Positions 33,491 to 45,060 of a stretch of 64,000 nucleotides of DNA are shown here, one piece after another (the stretch's first letter is position 1; the number at the start of each line of letters is the position of its first letter). The position numbers were made by a program, and so were the translations under genes. The stretch comes from Schistosoma mansoni. Its lineage: Eukaryota > Platyhelminthes > Trematoda > Strigeidida > Schistosomatidae. The notes beneath the pieces were generated by a model. The model made no database searches. It saw only the letters and a program-made list of their open reading frames with translations, and was not told the origin of the DNA. The stretch spans positions 682,001 through 746,000 of the forward strand of contig NW_017386008.1 in assembly GCF_000237925.1 (NCBI RefSeq), read 5' to 3'.

Positions 33491-33856
33491 GACGGACTGA
33501 CTGTATTTGTAAAAAAATCAGTCTGATCTGAATAATCTAATAATGTCCTATTTCTTGCCTGAAATGGGGAATTGACAATTCGAGATCTGATCTTATGTAG
33601 TGTTTATTTGGTGTTGACTTTTGAAGAACTTTGAAATGTACACCTAAACAAGTGTTCAATGATCTCTCATTGATTCATTGACAAAGAACTTGTTTTAGAC
33701 ATTGAATTCAAACTTTTGATATTCGGTAGATCCATCCAATACTTTCTTATTTTCAATTGTTGCTTAACTAAAGTCAACTTGTGTTGTGAAACTACTATTA
33801 ATTTAGGGTCTTTATAGAAATTAATGAGTTTTGTTGTTTGCATTACAGATTTACAT

Positions 33857-34303
33857 TATCAGAAGGGAGATTTGTGGAGATTTTAGTAATTTTATATAGT
33901 TGAGATTATGAGTCAATTGAAGCTAGATCACCAAGGAAAACCTGGAAGCACTGAACGGNNNNNNNNNNNNNNNNNNNNNNNNNNNNNNNNNNNNNNNNNN
34001 NNNNNNNNNNNNNNNNNNNNNNNNNNNNNNNNNNNNNNNNNNNNNNNNNNNNNNNNNNNNNNNNNNNNNNNNNNNNNNNNNNNNNNNNNNNNNNNNNNNN
34101 NNNNNNNNNNNNNNNNNNNNNNNNNNNNNNNNNNNNNNNNNNNNNNNNNNNNNNNNNNNNNNNNNNNNNNNNNNNNTCTCGCGAGGCGAGATCGTGGATG
34201 TGCACTGCAGAGGAGTCTCACAATAGGACGAAACGGCCTTCCAGTGTTTCCAGGTTTTCCTTGGTGATCTAGCTTCAATTGACTCATGATCTCAACTATG
34301 TAT
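33857..34303. repeat. SINE B inverted pair spanning an assembly gap
   Basis: Minus-strand 3' tail and body (33857-33958), the gap, then a plus-strand tRNA/hammerhead/3' part (34177-34303). Short matching flanks GATTTACA (33848-33855, 34304-34311) are a candidate 8-bp TSD. Confidence 0.8.
33959..34176. other. Assembly gap (218 N)
   Basis: Run of N in the middle of a SINE B inverted pair. Confidence 0.99.
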
Positions 34304-34641
34304 GATTTACAATAGTTAAACAACCTCTAACAATCAGGAAGTTTTTATACAGCCGTTCTGTCTTTGTATGGGACTCAATGACCTAATCGGTAGGGCTTTC
34401 ACGCCTTATGGTAGACGATTAACCTTCTGACCACTAACAATATGGTCGTTTACGAATCTTTACGTTTTCGAACCAATACTAAACCTAAATTCAATTAGTA
34501 TTGTTTGTTTGAATCTTCCCATCGATGTGTTCGGACTGCAACTGGTCAGTCTGTAATTGGCATATATGCAAACGGTGCGTATTGCTTCAATATGGCCTTA
34601 GTTCACAAGCATGGTAAGGAAAGATGGATGTGGCTAGAAAT

Positions 34642-34694
34642 GGAATCCAGGATGCGCGTTTCATCCTGTTTGGGACTCGTCAGCTGGATGTACC
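34642..34694 (-). ncRNA. Hammerhead ribozyme, family A (Sm-alpha type)
   Basis: On the minus strand: GGTACATCCAG/CTGGATTCC stem I, CTGACGA, stem II GTCC/GGAT, GAAA, short stem III CGCGC-type, cleavage triplet ATC. The core is complete. It corresponds to the described Sm-alpha hammerhead of schistosomes. Confidence 0.8.
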
Positions 34695-34705
34695 TGCATT
34701 TCAGA

Positions 34706-34905
34706 NNNNNNNNNNNNNNNNNNNNNNNNNNNNNNNNNNNNNNNNNNNNNNNNNNNNNNNNNNNNNNNNNNNNNNNNNNNNNNNNNNNNNNNNNNNNNNN
34801 NNNNNNNNNNNNNNNNNNNNNNNNNNNNNNNNNNNNNNNNNNNNNNNNNNNNNNNNNNNNNNNNNNNNNNNNNNNNNNNNNNNNNNNNNNNNNNNNNNNN
34901 NNNNN
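34706..34905. other. Assembly gap (200 N)
   Basis: Run of N in the middle of a SINE A inverted pair. Confidence 0.99.
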
Positions 34906-35169
34906 GGTGCTCGTCTGTGTGTCGTCCCAGCTTTTCAGAGTTGATGTTCCCTCTGGGACTCGATGGGAGAAGGCGGTGGCGTTTGAAGCGAGGGTACTGA
35001 GTTTGAGTACCAGAGTGAACATCAACTCTGAAATGCAGGTACATCCAGCTGACGAGCCCCAAATAGAATGAAACATGCGTCCTGGATTCCACTGCTAGCC
35101 ACTATCCATCTCTGCTTACCAATACTAAATCTGTTTGTATTGATTACTCATTATTCTTATTACTTGTAG

Positions 35170-35528
35170 TTATATTCCACGGAATTAGCTGTTACTATAT
35201 TCCGTCAATCACAAAATAATCAGATGTTGAAGCATCCATTCTCAACAATATCATCATCTACATCATCTTCATCATTTCATGGTCATAGTAAACCGTCTCA
35301 ATTGCGTCATCAACCATTGAAAAAATATGAGAATTCACAACAGATTTCTGTTACTACATCACCGTATCAACTATATTCATCAATTGGTTCCTCAGAAGAA
35401 CATGATTTATTAAATAATATAACTAATACTAATAATAATAATACAACTGCTGGAGTTGGACAACAACAACAACAACAACAGATCTTTTCAATGAATCATT
35501 TCAATTTGCATAATTTGAAATCATTAAG
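35170..35528 (+). CDS. mcc: mcc exon (visible 3), S/N/Q-rich linker
   Basis: Acceptor ATTACTTGTAG (AG 35168-35169), donor AAG|GTAAGT after 35528; enters in phase 0 and leaves 2 nt of an Arg codon. 119 codons: a short helix (LYSTELAVTIFRQSQNNQML) and then low-complexity S/T/N sequence with a (CAA)n poly-Q run. The last residues NLKSLR continue into RQQVELLAYTILDKY of the next exon. The corresponding human segment is short, so most of this exon is lineage-specific expansion. Confidence 0.82.
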
Positions 35529-35552
35529 GTAAGTGTTTGTGTGAATGAAGAA

Positions 35553-35607
35553 TACTGGTGAGCGACCTATTCTCCTTCACAAGGAGTAACAGGCGTAAGT
35601 AATTAAA
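35553..35607 (+). mobile_element. RTE-1 3' terminal scrap
   Basis: GAATACTGGTGAGCGACCTA ... GGAGTAACAGGCGTAAGTAA matches the last ~50 bp of RTE-1. It starts 24 bp after the exon donor. Confidence 0.7.
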
Positions 35608-36084
35608 TTTGTGTTTCTGCTCTTGGCGAAGTTATACACTACCATATGTATGAGTTAAAATAAAATCCCAACTAGCATTCATCTGAAAAATTAATCTGTC
35701 AGTCATAATAAATTTAGAAGTCAGAATTGTTATGTCTTGAAATTAGGTTTCTTAGTCTGTCGCGTAATACTTGAGCACTCGAACGCCAGAACCCTCCCAA
35801 ATCACAAATCAGAAAACAGAAGACAAGTAGAAGGAATATTATTCCAAACAGTGTCGATTATGATATAAAATTGTCAGGTATTTATAGTTTTTAGTAGAAA
35901 CAAAATCATCATTATAGTTATCTAATCCGCACACAGGGAGTTATCAGCATTGTCCAATAGGGAAGCTACACGTAGTAATTCTAGAATATTCTTCCAAAAG
36001 CTGATTGGATGGAATATGTCGGGCTCCTTCTGGGCTTCTTAGAGCTTCCTCGACTTTACCTGTAGACCATCCTCACAAGAATAA

Positions 36085-36430
36085 ATGTGCATTGGCTCAA
36101 TTTGTCATACCATAAGAGCACGATAAGACGATATTATAAAGATGAATAGCGAAGAAATTGAAATAATCACAGTATCAACGATAGTGAGAAAGGTTGAACA
36201 TTGAGAGTATATTTTGAAAATACAGTATGGAATAGTATGTAAGAAGGAATATCAGAACTCAATATCTAGAGTAAGATAATCAGTGAACATGTCAGGGCCA
36301 ATGCGATGAATTCTGTGATATATTACCCAACTATTGATCATGATTATCGCATGAATCTCAACTAGGTAATCTAAACCTACCAACAAGGATCAGAACAACA
36401 GTAATATTCTATTTTGGCAGCCCTTAGTTT
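36085..36430 (-). mobile_element. RTE-2-like 3' relic
   Basis: Diverged minus-strand 3' UTR and C-terminus: TCAATTTGTCATACCATAAG, then ACTAGGTAATCTAAACCTAC and CAACAAGGATCAGAACAAC, parallel to the RTE-2 copy at 24785-25136. Confidence 0.6.
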
Positions 36431-36607
36431 TCTTTTAACTTACTCTGACATCAGCTTACATAGTCCTTGGAGGTAGGGGACCGTTTGACATATGATACAG
36501 CTTATTGAGAAGTTTTTCTGAAAAAAATGTTTTCATTACTAAGCAGATCTATTGTGTACAATCACGATAAGTTTAAAAACGGCATGATCAAAAAAAATTT
36601 GTCGTGC

Positions 36608-36954
36608 ACACGCAAGCCAGTGGAGAAACGTTAGGAGATGCAGTCCCATGGTAGCCGGTGACCAGTAATAGGTTCATACACCTTTGATTCACTCAGGATC
36701 CTGAAGCCCATGTTAACCATTCGTTTGGAATCAGGGTTTCCCAACTCCCCTAGGTGGATCCTTAGTATCCACCAACCTGGTTAAAGCTTCAGATATTCGT
36801 TTTTCCTCCTCCCAATCTTGTAAACAACACGCTTCCAGAAGGCAGTGAGTAGGACTTCTCTGGCAGTGACTGTATAGGCGTGATCATGTGAAAGCATTTG
36901 AAGAGGGAGAGTTGACTCTTCCCACTCTCGCACGTACCAGGGCATTTCGGGGGT
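36608..36954 (-). repeat. Retroposon D, 3'-truncated
   Basis: Minus-strand D missing its A-rich third; ends at GGGCATTTCGGGGG. Moderately diverged. Confidence 0.78.
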
Positions 36955-37167
36955 TGTTTCAGTAACGTTTTATTGAATCTTCGTATTAAAACTAGAAAAA
37001 TCTGTTCATATATATGCAAGAGTGTAGTTTGAGAAAGTTGAACATTCTAGAAAAAAATTGATAATAAAACTTTAAGAAGACTAATAAATCACTGAAAACT
37101 ATTGTGATTTTTCTGTTAAAGCAAATAAAATCTGATACCACTAATTTTAACACTGTATACATCAATG

Positions 37168-37597
37168 TCCCTAAATGCCCTGGTACGATCGAGAGTGGGG
37201 AGAGTTAGCTCTCATTATCGAAATGCTCTCACATGACCACGCGTATATAGCCTCTGCCAGCGAAGTCCTACTCAATGCCTTCTCGCACCACGAGCGTTGT
37301 TTACGAAATTGAGAGGATGAAAACCGAATATCTGGAGCTTTAACCAGGTTGGTGGATACCGAGGATCCACCTAGGGGAGTTAGGAAACCCTGGTTCCAAA
37401 CCAATGGTGCACATGGACTCCAGTATCCTGAGAGAACACATGGCGTATGAATCAATCGTCGGTCACCAGCTACCATGGGACTGCATCCCTTCACGATACT
37501 CCACTGCCTTATGGATCAGACCTTTAGGTCAAAGGCTCCGGGTGTGGCTCCTTAAGAAAACCAACTGCTTCGGTCTGGGCACCCGGACAGTATCATA
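37168..37597 (+). repeat. Retroposon D, 3'-truncated
   Basis: Starts TCCCTAAATGCCCTGGTACG and stops near CACCCGGACAGTATCATAG, lacking the A-rich tail. It ends about 140 bp upstream of the next exon. With 36608-36954 it forms a spaced inverted pair with 5' ends facing each other. Confidence 0.8.
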
Positions 37598-37739
37598 GAA
37601 CAAAGCAACTGTCCAAGTATTTCTGATTTTCAATATTATTTCAAAGGAGATCAGTTTGTGACAAATACCACCCATAAATCTCTTTAACTATAAACTTACT
37701 TTCTCCATTTATCATTCCTATTTTTAATTACCTTTTTAG

Positions 37740-39216
37740 ACAACAAGTTGAACTTTTAGCTTACACCATATTAGATAAATATGAAACATCAGATGGTGGT
37801 TATGAAAAAATTCTACCAACATCTTTACCTAATTTAACTAATATCAATATGACAACAACTACATCAGTCGGAGGTACAATACCTACTATACAAGGTACCA
37901 ATTTATGTTCATTACAATGTCTCCAGAATGTCCAACATTCTTCACAATCACCTATAAGTCCTGGTCTTTGTTCTATACAATCAGCGATTACATCATCAAG
38001 TAGTTTATTAGATAATAATAATAATAACAATACTACTACTAATCATAATAATAGTAGTATCTATGCTAATTCATGGTATGTTAGTTTAAATCGTAACAAA
38101 TTCAATCCTGCCCAATGTTTACCAATGGAAATGAATGAACATTCTAATCAATCACAACAAATACCTTCAATGTCTTTGCATTCAACAAGTAGTTCCATTC
38201 CATCGGTGATATATCAACAACAACAACAGCGACAGTATAATAATGTTAGATTAAATCATAATCTACAATTAATCAATCCACATTTACGTTCATTTGTTAA
38301 GTCTAATTCACAAAGTAATACAAATCAAACTATAAATGAAAGTGGAATGAATGGAAGTATTGATGGTTGTGGTTGGGAAACTCCAGATTCTGGGGCTGGA
38401 AGTAGTAGTATCAATGAATTATCATCACATCAACACCAACATCATCAACGACAACAATCAGGTTATTTGCTGAATCCATCATTGTTTTTATCTTCTTCAA
38501 CATCTTCTTTGCTATTTGGACATTATTATCAAACTTATGGTGAAATAATTCAGAATAATACTACTCATAAAGGGAATAATCCATTAGATTTATTAGTAGT
38601 CAATACATTATTAGATAATTTACCACCATTATGGACACTATTTACAAAAACATCAACATCTTTTTATGAATCTGATTTAGATTCATCAGATTCATCTGAT
38701 CTACCTGGAAATTTTATGAAAACTACTGATTTATCAAAACATACTACTCATTCACATCATCATCCTCATCATCAGCAGCATCATCCACAACAACAACATA
38801 ATAGTAGTATTCATGGTCAGTTATTACCTCAATTACCTCCTATCTCATCCCAACAACAACAACAACAACAACAACAACCCAATTCCCATTCTATACAATT
38901 ATCTAATTGGTCTAGATTAGAAGAACGTAAATTACGTATAATTTATTATCAATTAATTCATCATTATAAACGTTTACAATCTATGTTAATTGATATGCCT
39001 AATCCATATCAATTAGTGATGCCAAACAATACTACTACTACTAATAATAATAATAATAGTAGTAATAATGTTCTAGAAACATCTTTAATGAATGAAATTG
39101 GCGAGAAGCCAAAAACTACCAATAATGTAATCAATCATGATCCAAATATATTAACAAGCAGATCTATAACAGCTAATCCAATACAACAACAACAGATTCA
39201 TTTAGATCAACAAAAT
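37740..39216 (+). CDS. mcc: mcc exon (visible 4), large low-complexity exon with two MCC blocks
   Basis: Acceptor CCTTTTTAG (AG 37738-37739), donor AAT|GTAAGT after 39216; completes the split Arg codon, 492 codons. N-terminal QQVELLAYTILDKYETSDGG matches human MCC KTAENAAKALLMKLDGSCGG. C-terminal LEERKLRIIYYQLIHHYKRL with MLIDMPNPYQLV matches EQRLKDYIQQLKNDRAAVKL with MLELESIHIDPLSYDV. Between them lie some 350 residues rich in N, S, T, H and Q, with poly-Q and His/Gln tracts, where human MCC has only about 40. In-frame reading past the donor meets TAA at 39226-39228. Confidence 0.9.
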
Positions 39217-39309
39217 GTAAGTAAATAAATAGAAATTAATCTAATTTTAATATGAAGGTAAAATACTACTTATGGAATGATAAGTAGTATCTAGTGTTTT
39301 AATCATTTT

Positions 39310-39492
39310 GAGACTGGTAGGCCCTGGGTTCGAATCTCGTGAGGCGGGATTGTGGATACGTACTGCTGAGGAGTCCCACAGTAGGATGAAACTACCATCC
39401 AGCGCTTCCAGGTTTTCGACGGTAGTCTAGCTTCAATTGACTCATGATTTCAATTATGAAAATACTGAAATCTCCACAAAACCTCCTTCTGA
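39310..39492 (+). repeat. SINE B, 5'-truncated
   Basis: From the tRNA B box region (GAGACTGGTAGGCCCTGGGT) through a hammerhead with CTGAGGA, GAAA and ATC cleavage triplet to the full 3' tail CCTCCTTCTGAT. In mcc sense orientation. Confidence 0.8.
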
Positions 39493-39499
39493 TTTATTT

Positions 39500-39722
39500 T
39501 AGAGTTCAAATTATGAGTCAATTAAAGTTAGGCCACCATGGAAAACCTGGAGGTATTGGACTGTCGTTTCGTCCTATTGTGGGACTCCTCAGCAGTGTGC
39601 ATCCACGATCTCACCTCGTGAGATTTGAACCCAAGACCTATCAGTCTAGCGCCAGAGCATTTAATTGACTCACGCTTTCAACTATGAAAATACTAAGTCT
39701 CCACAAAAATCCTTCTGATAAT
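39500..39722. repeat. SINE B inverted pair
   Basis: Minus-strand 3' end, intact hammerhead core and tRNA head (to about 39662), then a plus-strand tail (AATTGACTCACGCTTTCAAC ... TCCTTCTGATAATAA). The two tails belong to different subfamilies (ATTATGAGTC against CTCACGC), so two RNAs are required. Confidence 0.8.
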
Positions 39723-39767
39723 AATAAATTAGATAACTTGTTAAAATATCTAGATAAAAGGAATAGA

Positions 39768-40170
39768 CAGCTTAGATGTTCAAAGGAGGCCGCCTTTTAC
39801 GCAATGATTGTAATATTCTATCGTAATATCTTTTGATCAACTTTCCGATTTTTTGCATTACTTGACTGGTCTTCCCTGTCTCCCACATTATCCGGACATT
39901 CCATGTACCTATAAAGAGTGTTGCTCTGGTTGTTAGAAGGTGCATCGGTCTCGTCACTTCCGAAAAAATCTCGGCTTTCATCATGAGGCGTCATAATTAT
40001 TCCTTCAACTCCCAGGGCAGAGTTTAAATGGTTTGTATTATTTTTTTCTGGTTAGCGTTTTTTTTAGCGAGTTAGTTTTTCTACAGGATGGGGTTGCTAA
40101 CCCCATGCCTAACCCTCCTCCTTTACCCTGGCTTGGGACCGGCATTAACTTTAGAAGAGCTACAGACGGA
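39768..40170 (-). mobile_element. RTE-1 5' end fragment
   Basis: Minus-strand 5' UTR and endonuclease start (MHLLTTRATLFIGTWNVRIM). It includes the hairpin TGGGGTTGCTAACCCCA (equivalent of TGGGGTTAGCGACCCCA). 3'-truncated. Confidence 0.8.
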
Positions 40171-40174
40171 GTTA

Positions 40175-40922
40175 GATTTTCTGCATAGAAATTGAATTCT
40201 ATTACATATGTATAGTGTATACACAACGAATCATCTTAACGATTTGGATTATCTTTATCTGACTTTATACATGAATAGGCAACTATGGATTATTATTGAT
40301 TCTATAATAATATTTACTATATATTCATAGTGTAATACAAGGGAGCAGGTGGTTACAGTCATACTGTGATATGGGAATATGTACATAGAGACTACTTTTA
40401 AATACGTTAGTACACAATACATACGGCAGGTGGTATTTCTAATCATTATTACTAAGTGAAAGTGTATTTCAATTGCTTTCATCTTCACACATATATAGAC
40501 ACACACACACACACTCACATGGTTACAAACATAATAACACATGTAAATGAGTGTTGGTATGACCATGAATATCAGTTCTTTTCCTATACTGATATATGAT
40601 ATACTATCTATATCCGCAGTGAATACAGTGTACACCGGGGTAATATATTAAGGATCTTTTTATAATTTCTTAACCTTATCAACAAGTGTATAAATAAATA
40701 ACAAATAGGTCTGACATCACTTTAGGTCAAGGTTGTTTTGTATTTATCATACTGATTTATTTTAAGAATAAATAAATAAACAACAAGTGTGTGTGTGTGT
40801 GTCTGTGTGTAAACAAACATAAAATGGGGGGAATGAATGTAATCAGAGAAAAAAACAACACACAGCCAATGGTTGTATTGACTTAATAGTAGTATTGGTT
40901 GGTAAGATAAACTAATGATTTG
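40175..40922. other. Unassigned intron with CA/TG microsatellites
   Basis: CA repeats at about 40499-40514 and TG repeats at 40789-40808. No gene or repeat family recognised. Confidence 0.5.
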
Positions 40923-40935
40923 AAATGCTTTAAGC

Positions 40936-41298
40936 AAAGATGGATAGTGGTTAGCAGTGGAATCTAGATTGATGGGCGTTTCGTCCTATTTGGGACTGGT
41001 CAGCTGGGTATACCTGCATCTCAGACTTGTTGATGTTCACTCTGGGACTCGAACCCAGTAGCTTTCGCCTTAAACGCTATCGCGTTATCCACTCAGTAGC
41101 TAACGAGTCTCAAAATAGGACGAAACACGCGTCCTGGATTCTACTACTAACCACTATCCATTTTTGCTTAGAATGCTTGTGAATTAAGGCTATATCGAGG
41201 CAATATGCACAGTATGCACATATGCCAATTAGAGACTGACCAGTTGCAGTCCTAACACATCAATGGGAAGATTCAAACAAACAATACTAAATGAATTT
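40936..41298. repeat. SINE A inverted pair with 13-bp flanking duplication
   Basis: Minus-strand hammerhead and tRNA head (to about 41100), then a plus-strand hammerhead (CTAACGAGTCTC ... CCACTATCCATTTTTGCTTA) running on into the tail GAATTAAGGCTATATCG and to ATACTAAATGAATTT. AAATGCTTTAAGC lies at 40923-40935 and 41299-41311. Ribozyme cores are mutated. Confidence 0.85.
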
Positions 41299-41329
41299 AA
41301 ATGCTTTAAGCCTATGACCTTTTCTGTGC

Positions 41330-41760
41330 AAAGGAATTTATAATCTGATGTTAGCACTTAACAGTAGTTTCATCCGCCTGTATGAGTATAGACTGAGATG
41401 CTTCTCGGACTTTCAGGACGAAGCAAATGATTTCCTTAGACAAAATTCCTTAAACTTATAATCCATAAGACAATGAAATGATAGCCGGTAACTTAAACAG
41501 ATTCATACATCATACATCTCTTTAGGATCTTGGAGTTCTGTAAAACAATAGTTGATTCCTCTGTATGCACTAATGGAGTATCATAACTGGTAGCTCACTT
41601 TTCATCCACTCAGTTTCAAAAAAATATCTCCGCTTAAAAGCAGCGAGTAGGACTTCCTTAGAAATTTAAAAATATCATGTCTGTATGTGTTCGTTTTAAG
41701 AAGGAAAGTTCGGACTAGCCTTGCAACACTGACGTATCAAGGCATTTGTAGACTATTCAT
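41330..41760 (-). repeat. Retroposon D relic
   Basis: Old minus-strand D: GACGAAGCAAATGATTTCCT, ATGATAGCCGGTAACTTAAA, AGCAGCGAGTAGGACTTCCT, TATCAAGGCATTTGTAG. Heavily diverged, so D amplification has a long history. Confidence 0.65.
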
Positions 41761-41764
41761 CTTG

Positions 41765-42340
41765 CAAAATATTATTGGTGTTACGTCCTTGAATCTGTCT
41801 ACCCACTTTCGTGCCGAGTATAACTTGTCTAATGTAGATTAAGACATTGACGCGATAGGCTGACTGGCTTAACCTTGAGGCTAGTATGCGTGAGTTTGAA
41901 GCGGAGGTAGAGAGACGAAAACTATTCTATCCCTGATTGGCTGACAAGCACGAGCGCGGGAGAGAAGACAACTGGAACACTACTCACTTTATTCCAATCC
42001 CGATCTAGTACTCGAATTCCGAATTCCGGGATTAGTGTAAACAGATACATGAATAAATAGATGAATAATCTGACCACAACGCATCAATAATTAGGAAAAT
42101 ACAATTATGTCCTAAACTGGGGGATTAGAGTACAAAAGGTTACGTCTAAATTACAATAGCTTTGGAACAGCAAATGCTATGTCAGTGAATGATACATCAA
42201 ACGAAAGCTTATAATCTGTAGAATAGACTAGGGACAAAAGTAAATGTTACAGTTATACAAGCTTTGAATTAAATGAAATAACATCCCCCTAAAAATAGCT
42301 TCTATAGTTTGTTAAGGCTTCTTCTTTCGCGGTTCACATC
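41765..42340 (-). repeat. Unclassified long repeat, LTR-like (second copy)
   Basis: Inverse-orientation homolog of 21810-22745 (without that copy's SINE insertion). Contains ACTCGAATTCCGAATTCCGG and the GGCTGACAAGCACGAGCGCG segment. A solo long terminal repeat is possible; family not established. Confidence 0.45.
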
Positions 42341-42631
42341 AATTAGATTAATAAGTTTCAGTTCTGATGATAAATACACTGCTTTTAAACTTTTTGGAAT
42401 TCAGGGTCTTGCATTTACAAAATACGGTCAATGTATGATATAGTACAAACTCTATCTAATTTCATCAATGAGTTACTGTCTTACTAATACCAACTTGGTT
42501 ATTATCACCAGAATATAGTTTCTAACTGGAACATACGAGAAATTCATCATTATTTATAAGATGATAACTTTCGTGGTAAAATAATATTACTTAAATCTAT
42601 TAATATGACCATTGCACAAGTAAATGACCAA

Positions 42632-42802
42632 CAGGACTCAGTAGCTGAGTGGATAACACGTTGGTGTTTGAAGCGAACGGTAGTGAGTTCGAGTTCCAGG
42701 GTGAACATCTACTCTGAGATGAAGGTACACCCAGCTGACGAATCCCAAATTGTACGAAACACGCGTCCTGGATGCCACTGCTAGCAACTATCCATCTTTG
42801 CT
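42632..42802 (+). repeat. SINE A, single plus-strand copy
   Basis: tRNA-like head (ACTCAGTAGCTGAGTGGATA, GAGTTCGAGTTCC) and a hammerhead with CTGACGA and GAAA but weak stem II (ATCC/GTAC). In mcc sense orientation. A minus-strand A relic follows at about 42972-43075. Confidence 0.78.
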
Positions 42803-43157
42803 TCTAATCACTACTGAATAGTTTTAAACTAAGGTAAAACTAATGTTTGATGAAATGAACTTCCTTCAAACTGAATAAAATCTCAATTCTCTATCCAAAT
42901 AATAATTCAACATCTTTTATAGAATCGATCGTTTATCACTAGCATTGAAATCGAAGACTCTCCTTTCATTTTCTTTAGGACTCGTCAGCTAGATATATCT
43001 GGAGGCCCAGTGTTGATGTTCACGACGGGGCTCGAACCCAATGCTTTTTACTTTGTTTCTGAACATTATCGACAAAGGCATCAATATATTCTCTTGTGTT
43101 TGGCTGATAATGTTTGATGATATAAATGAAAGGATATCTTATTTGAAAATTTTTTTT

Positions 43158-43335
43158 CATAGTTGAAAACGTTAGTCAATTGAAGCTAAACCACCATAGA
43201 AAACCTAGAAGCACTGGACGGCCGTTTTGTCTTATTGCGGGACTCCTCACCAGTGCCCATCCACGATCCCGCACTCGCGAGATTCGAACCCAGAATCTAC
43301 CAGTCTCGCACCAGAGCAGTTAACTGATTGACCAA
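43158..43335 (-). repeat. SINE B, 5'-truncated
   Basis: 3' end TTCATAGTTGAAAACGTTAG, hammerhead (core CTGGTGA-type change seen as CTCACCAG) and tRNA head; stops in the A-box zone. Confidence 0.78.
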
Positions 43336-43639
43336 GACTTTTTTCAGCTCTTCATAGTTGATAGATATGAATAATTCCATTTTATTAGTTTAAATATGGT
43401 TTTGTAACCAAATGTTAGTTGAGATACAAACCCCCTTTTTCTCTTAGTTACACCTTTTTTAATATCTTATGTGACCATGGATACCATTATTCCAGACTAG
43501 TTAAAGTAAATGTTTATAGAATTTGTACGTAATAAGATATTAATCATTGAATGTATAAAACTTTAGAGTATCATAATTGTCAATTTCATTTAATTTTGAA
43601 TAGGCGTGGTTTATATTTTGTCAGTTGGTTGAAGTTAGT

Positions 43640-43757
43640 CTAGAAAAAGTCCCTAGATCTAAGATTCATGTTATTTGATATTTGTTAACAAAGTAAACGT
43701 ATATTCTTGAGGGAGCTAATCCCTACTGTAGGATTTGAGCTAGGTATTATCCAGAGG
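43640..43757 (-). repeat. Old SINE C relic
   Basis: AAGTCCCTAGATCTAAGATT ... TATTCTTGAGGGAGCTAATC keeps the order of a minus-strand C hammerhead and B-box region. Confidence 0.5.
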
Positions 43758-43770
43758 AGATAGTAGATAT

Positions 43771-44165
43771 AAGAAGGACTTGACACGCATGATATTGATC
43801 ACCATCCAGTGACCAATCAATTGTGATTACATCTCAGTTCTACAGGAGGTCGGTCGCGGCCCGAGTAGCTCAGTGGTAACGTCTCTGACTGTGAAGCTGG
43901 GTGACATGGGATCGAATCCGTCAGGGAGCACCAGTCCCCTCAAGATTACAGGTGCACCTCGCTAACGAGTGCCAAGTAGCACGAAACCTGGGTCCACGGT
44001 TTCCTGTTGAACACCTCCAACCACCATCTTATCCCAATATATCTAGTGCACGCAGTGTCGAGCCACCTAGACTAGTGGCCACATTGCAACTTGATCGATA
44101 GCATTTGATCAGCACTAAGAAGGACTTGACACGCATGACATTGATCACCACCCAGTGATCAATCA
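43771..44165 (+). repeat. SINE C, full unit plus start of the next (346 bp period)
   Basis: Leader AAGAAGGACTTGACACGCAT, tRNA-like head GAGTAGCTCAGTGGTAACG with B box GGATCGAATCCG, hammerhead GAGTGCCAAGTAGCACGAAA, then the 3' body to GATCAGCACT. At 44117 the leader AAGAAGGACTTGACACGCAT begins again. The ribozyme has CTAACGA instead of CTGACGA. Confidence 0.84.
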
Positions 44166-44489
44166 ATTGCGAGATATCACCACTTAGTTACTCAAGGTAA
44201 CGAATAACTTCTTGAAGGATTGAAACATTAACTGTCAATTTTTAATGATTTCATTGAAACATGAAAAGCTAATGCAGAGAAAGAGAGACAGAAAGTAAGA
44301 CAAGGACTATAGTGTAATATTGTGACTAATCACAATTGCATTAGATTCATCTAAGAAACAACCATTATGCGATTATGAAATGTCCACTTACACGTACTAG
44401 TCTTTGTAACCTGTCAAAAAATAAATCACCAATACATATAATGCATTACTGACTTGAATTTCATGTGTTCAACAACTAAAACACTAAAA

Positions 44490-45060
44490 CCCAACCGTTG
44501 CTGTGACATTAACTTGGTGTTCGGGCGTGCCTATCGTGATGAAACAATAGAGTTATAATGGCTGGAACAACCGTTCATCAAAACCCTACTATGTCACACG
44601 GGTCAGTTGAACAGCGCTAACACTAAAAGCAGCAATCCAAAGGTTCGGAGGCGAAGTCCTACTTCTGGCTGTACAGAGGTATGATGGCAGTAAGGTGTTT
44701 CCCTCAGACAATCAGCATAATATCGACGCTGCCTTCCCACAAAGGAAGGGTGAGGTTAGAAAAGGTCAACCCTGAAAATGCACGCCTCGCCTTATCCCAT
44801 GGATATCGTATCCGATGGAATGATCGCAACAAATACGGAGGTGACACGAAAACTACTCATAAAGAGGGTTTTGTGTGACTGGCTTCAAGCAGGTGTACTT
44901 TAAGCACTGCAATCATGCTCTCAGGTCACTAAGATCACCCCTGACCCAAGTTCCTTTTCAGGTACCTCAAGAAGAACCCTTCCACGGTATAGGCAACCGG
45001 GAGGTGATGAATGCCCTGATACCTCTAACAGCACTCAAGACCACTGAAAACACTAAAAGT
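44490..45060 (+). mobile_element. Retroelement 5' region, plus-strand arm
   Basis: Same sequence type as 32949-33105 but longer. The frame MMAVRCFPQTISIISTLPSH then KVNPENARLALSHGYRIRWN is open over 65 residues but resembles no domain I know. Its partner 45715-45993 lies inverted downstream, 5' ends (CCCAACCGTTGCTG) outward. Likely a LINE 5' UTR. Confidence 0.5.

Larger units (their letters stand above)
34490..35115. repeat. SINE A inverted pair spanning an assembly gap
   Basis: Minus-strand tail and hammerhead (34490-34705), the gap, a short middle piece, then a plus-strand tRNA-like head and hammerhead (about 34975-35115). It ends 55 bp before the next mcc exon. Plus ribozyme stem II is damaged. 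Confidence 0.82.
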
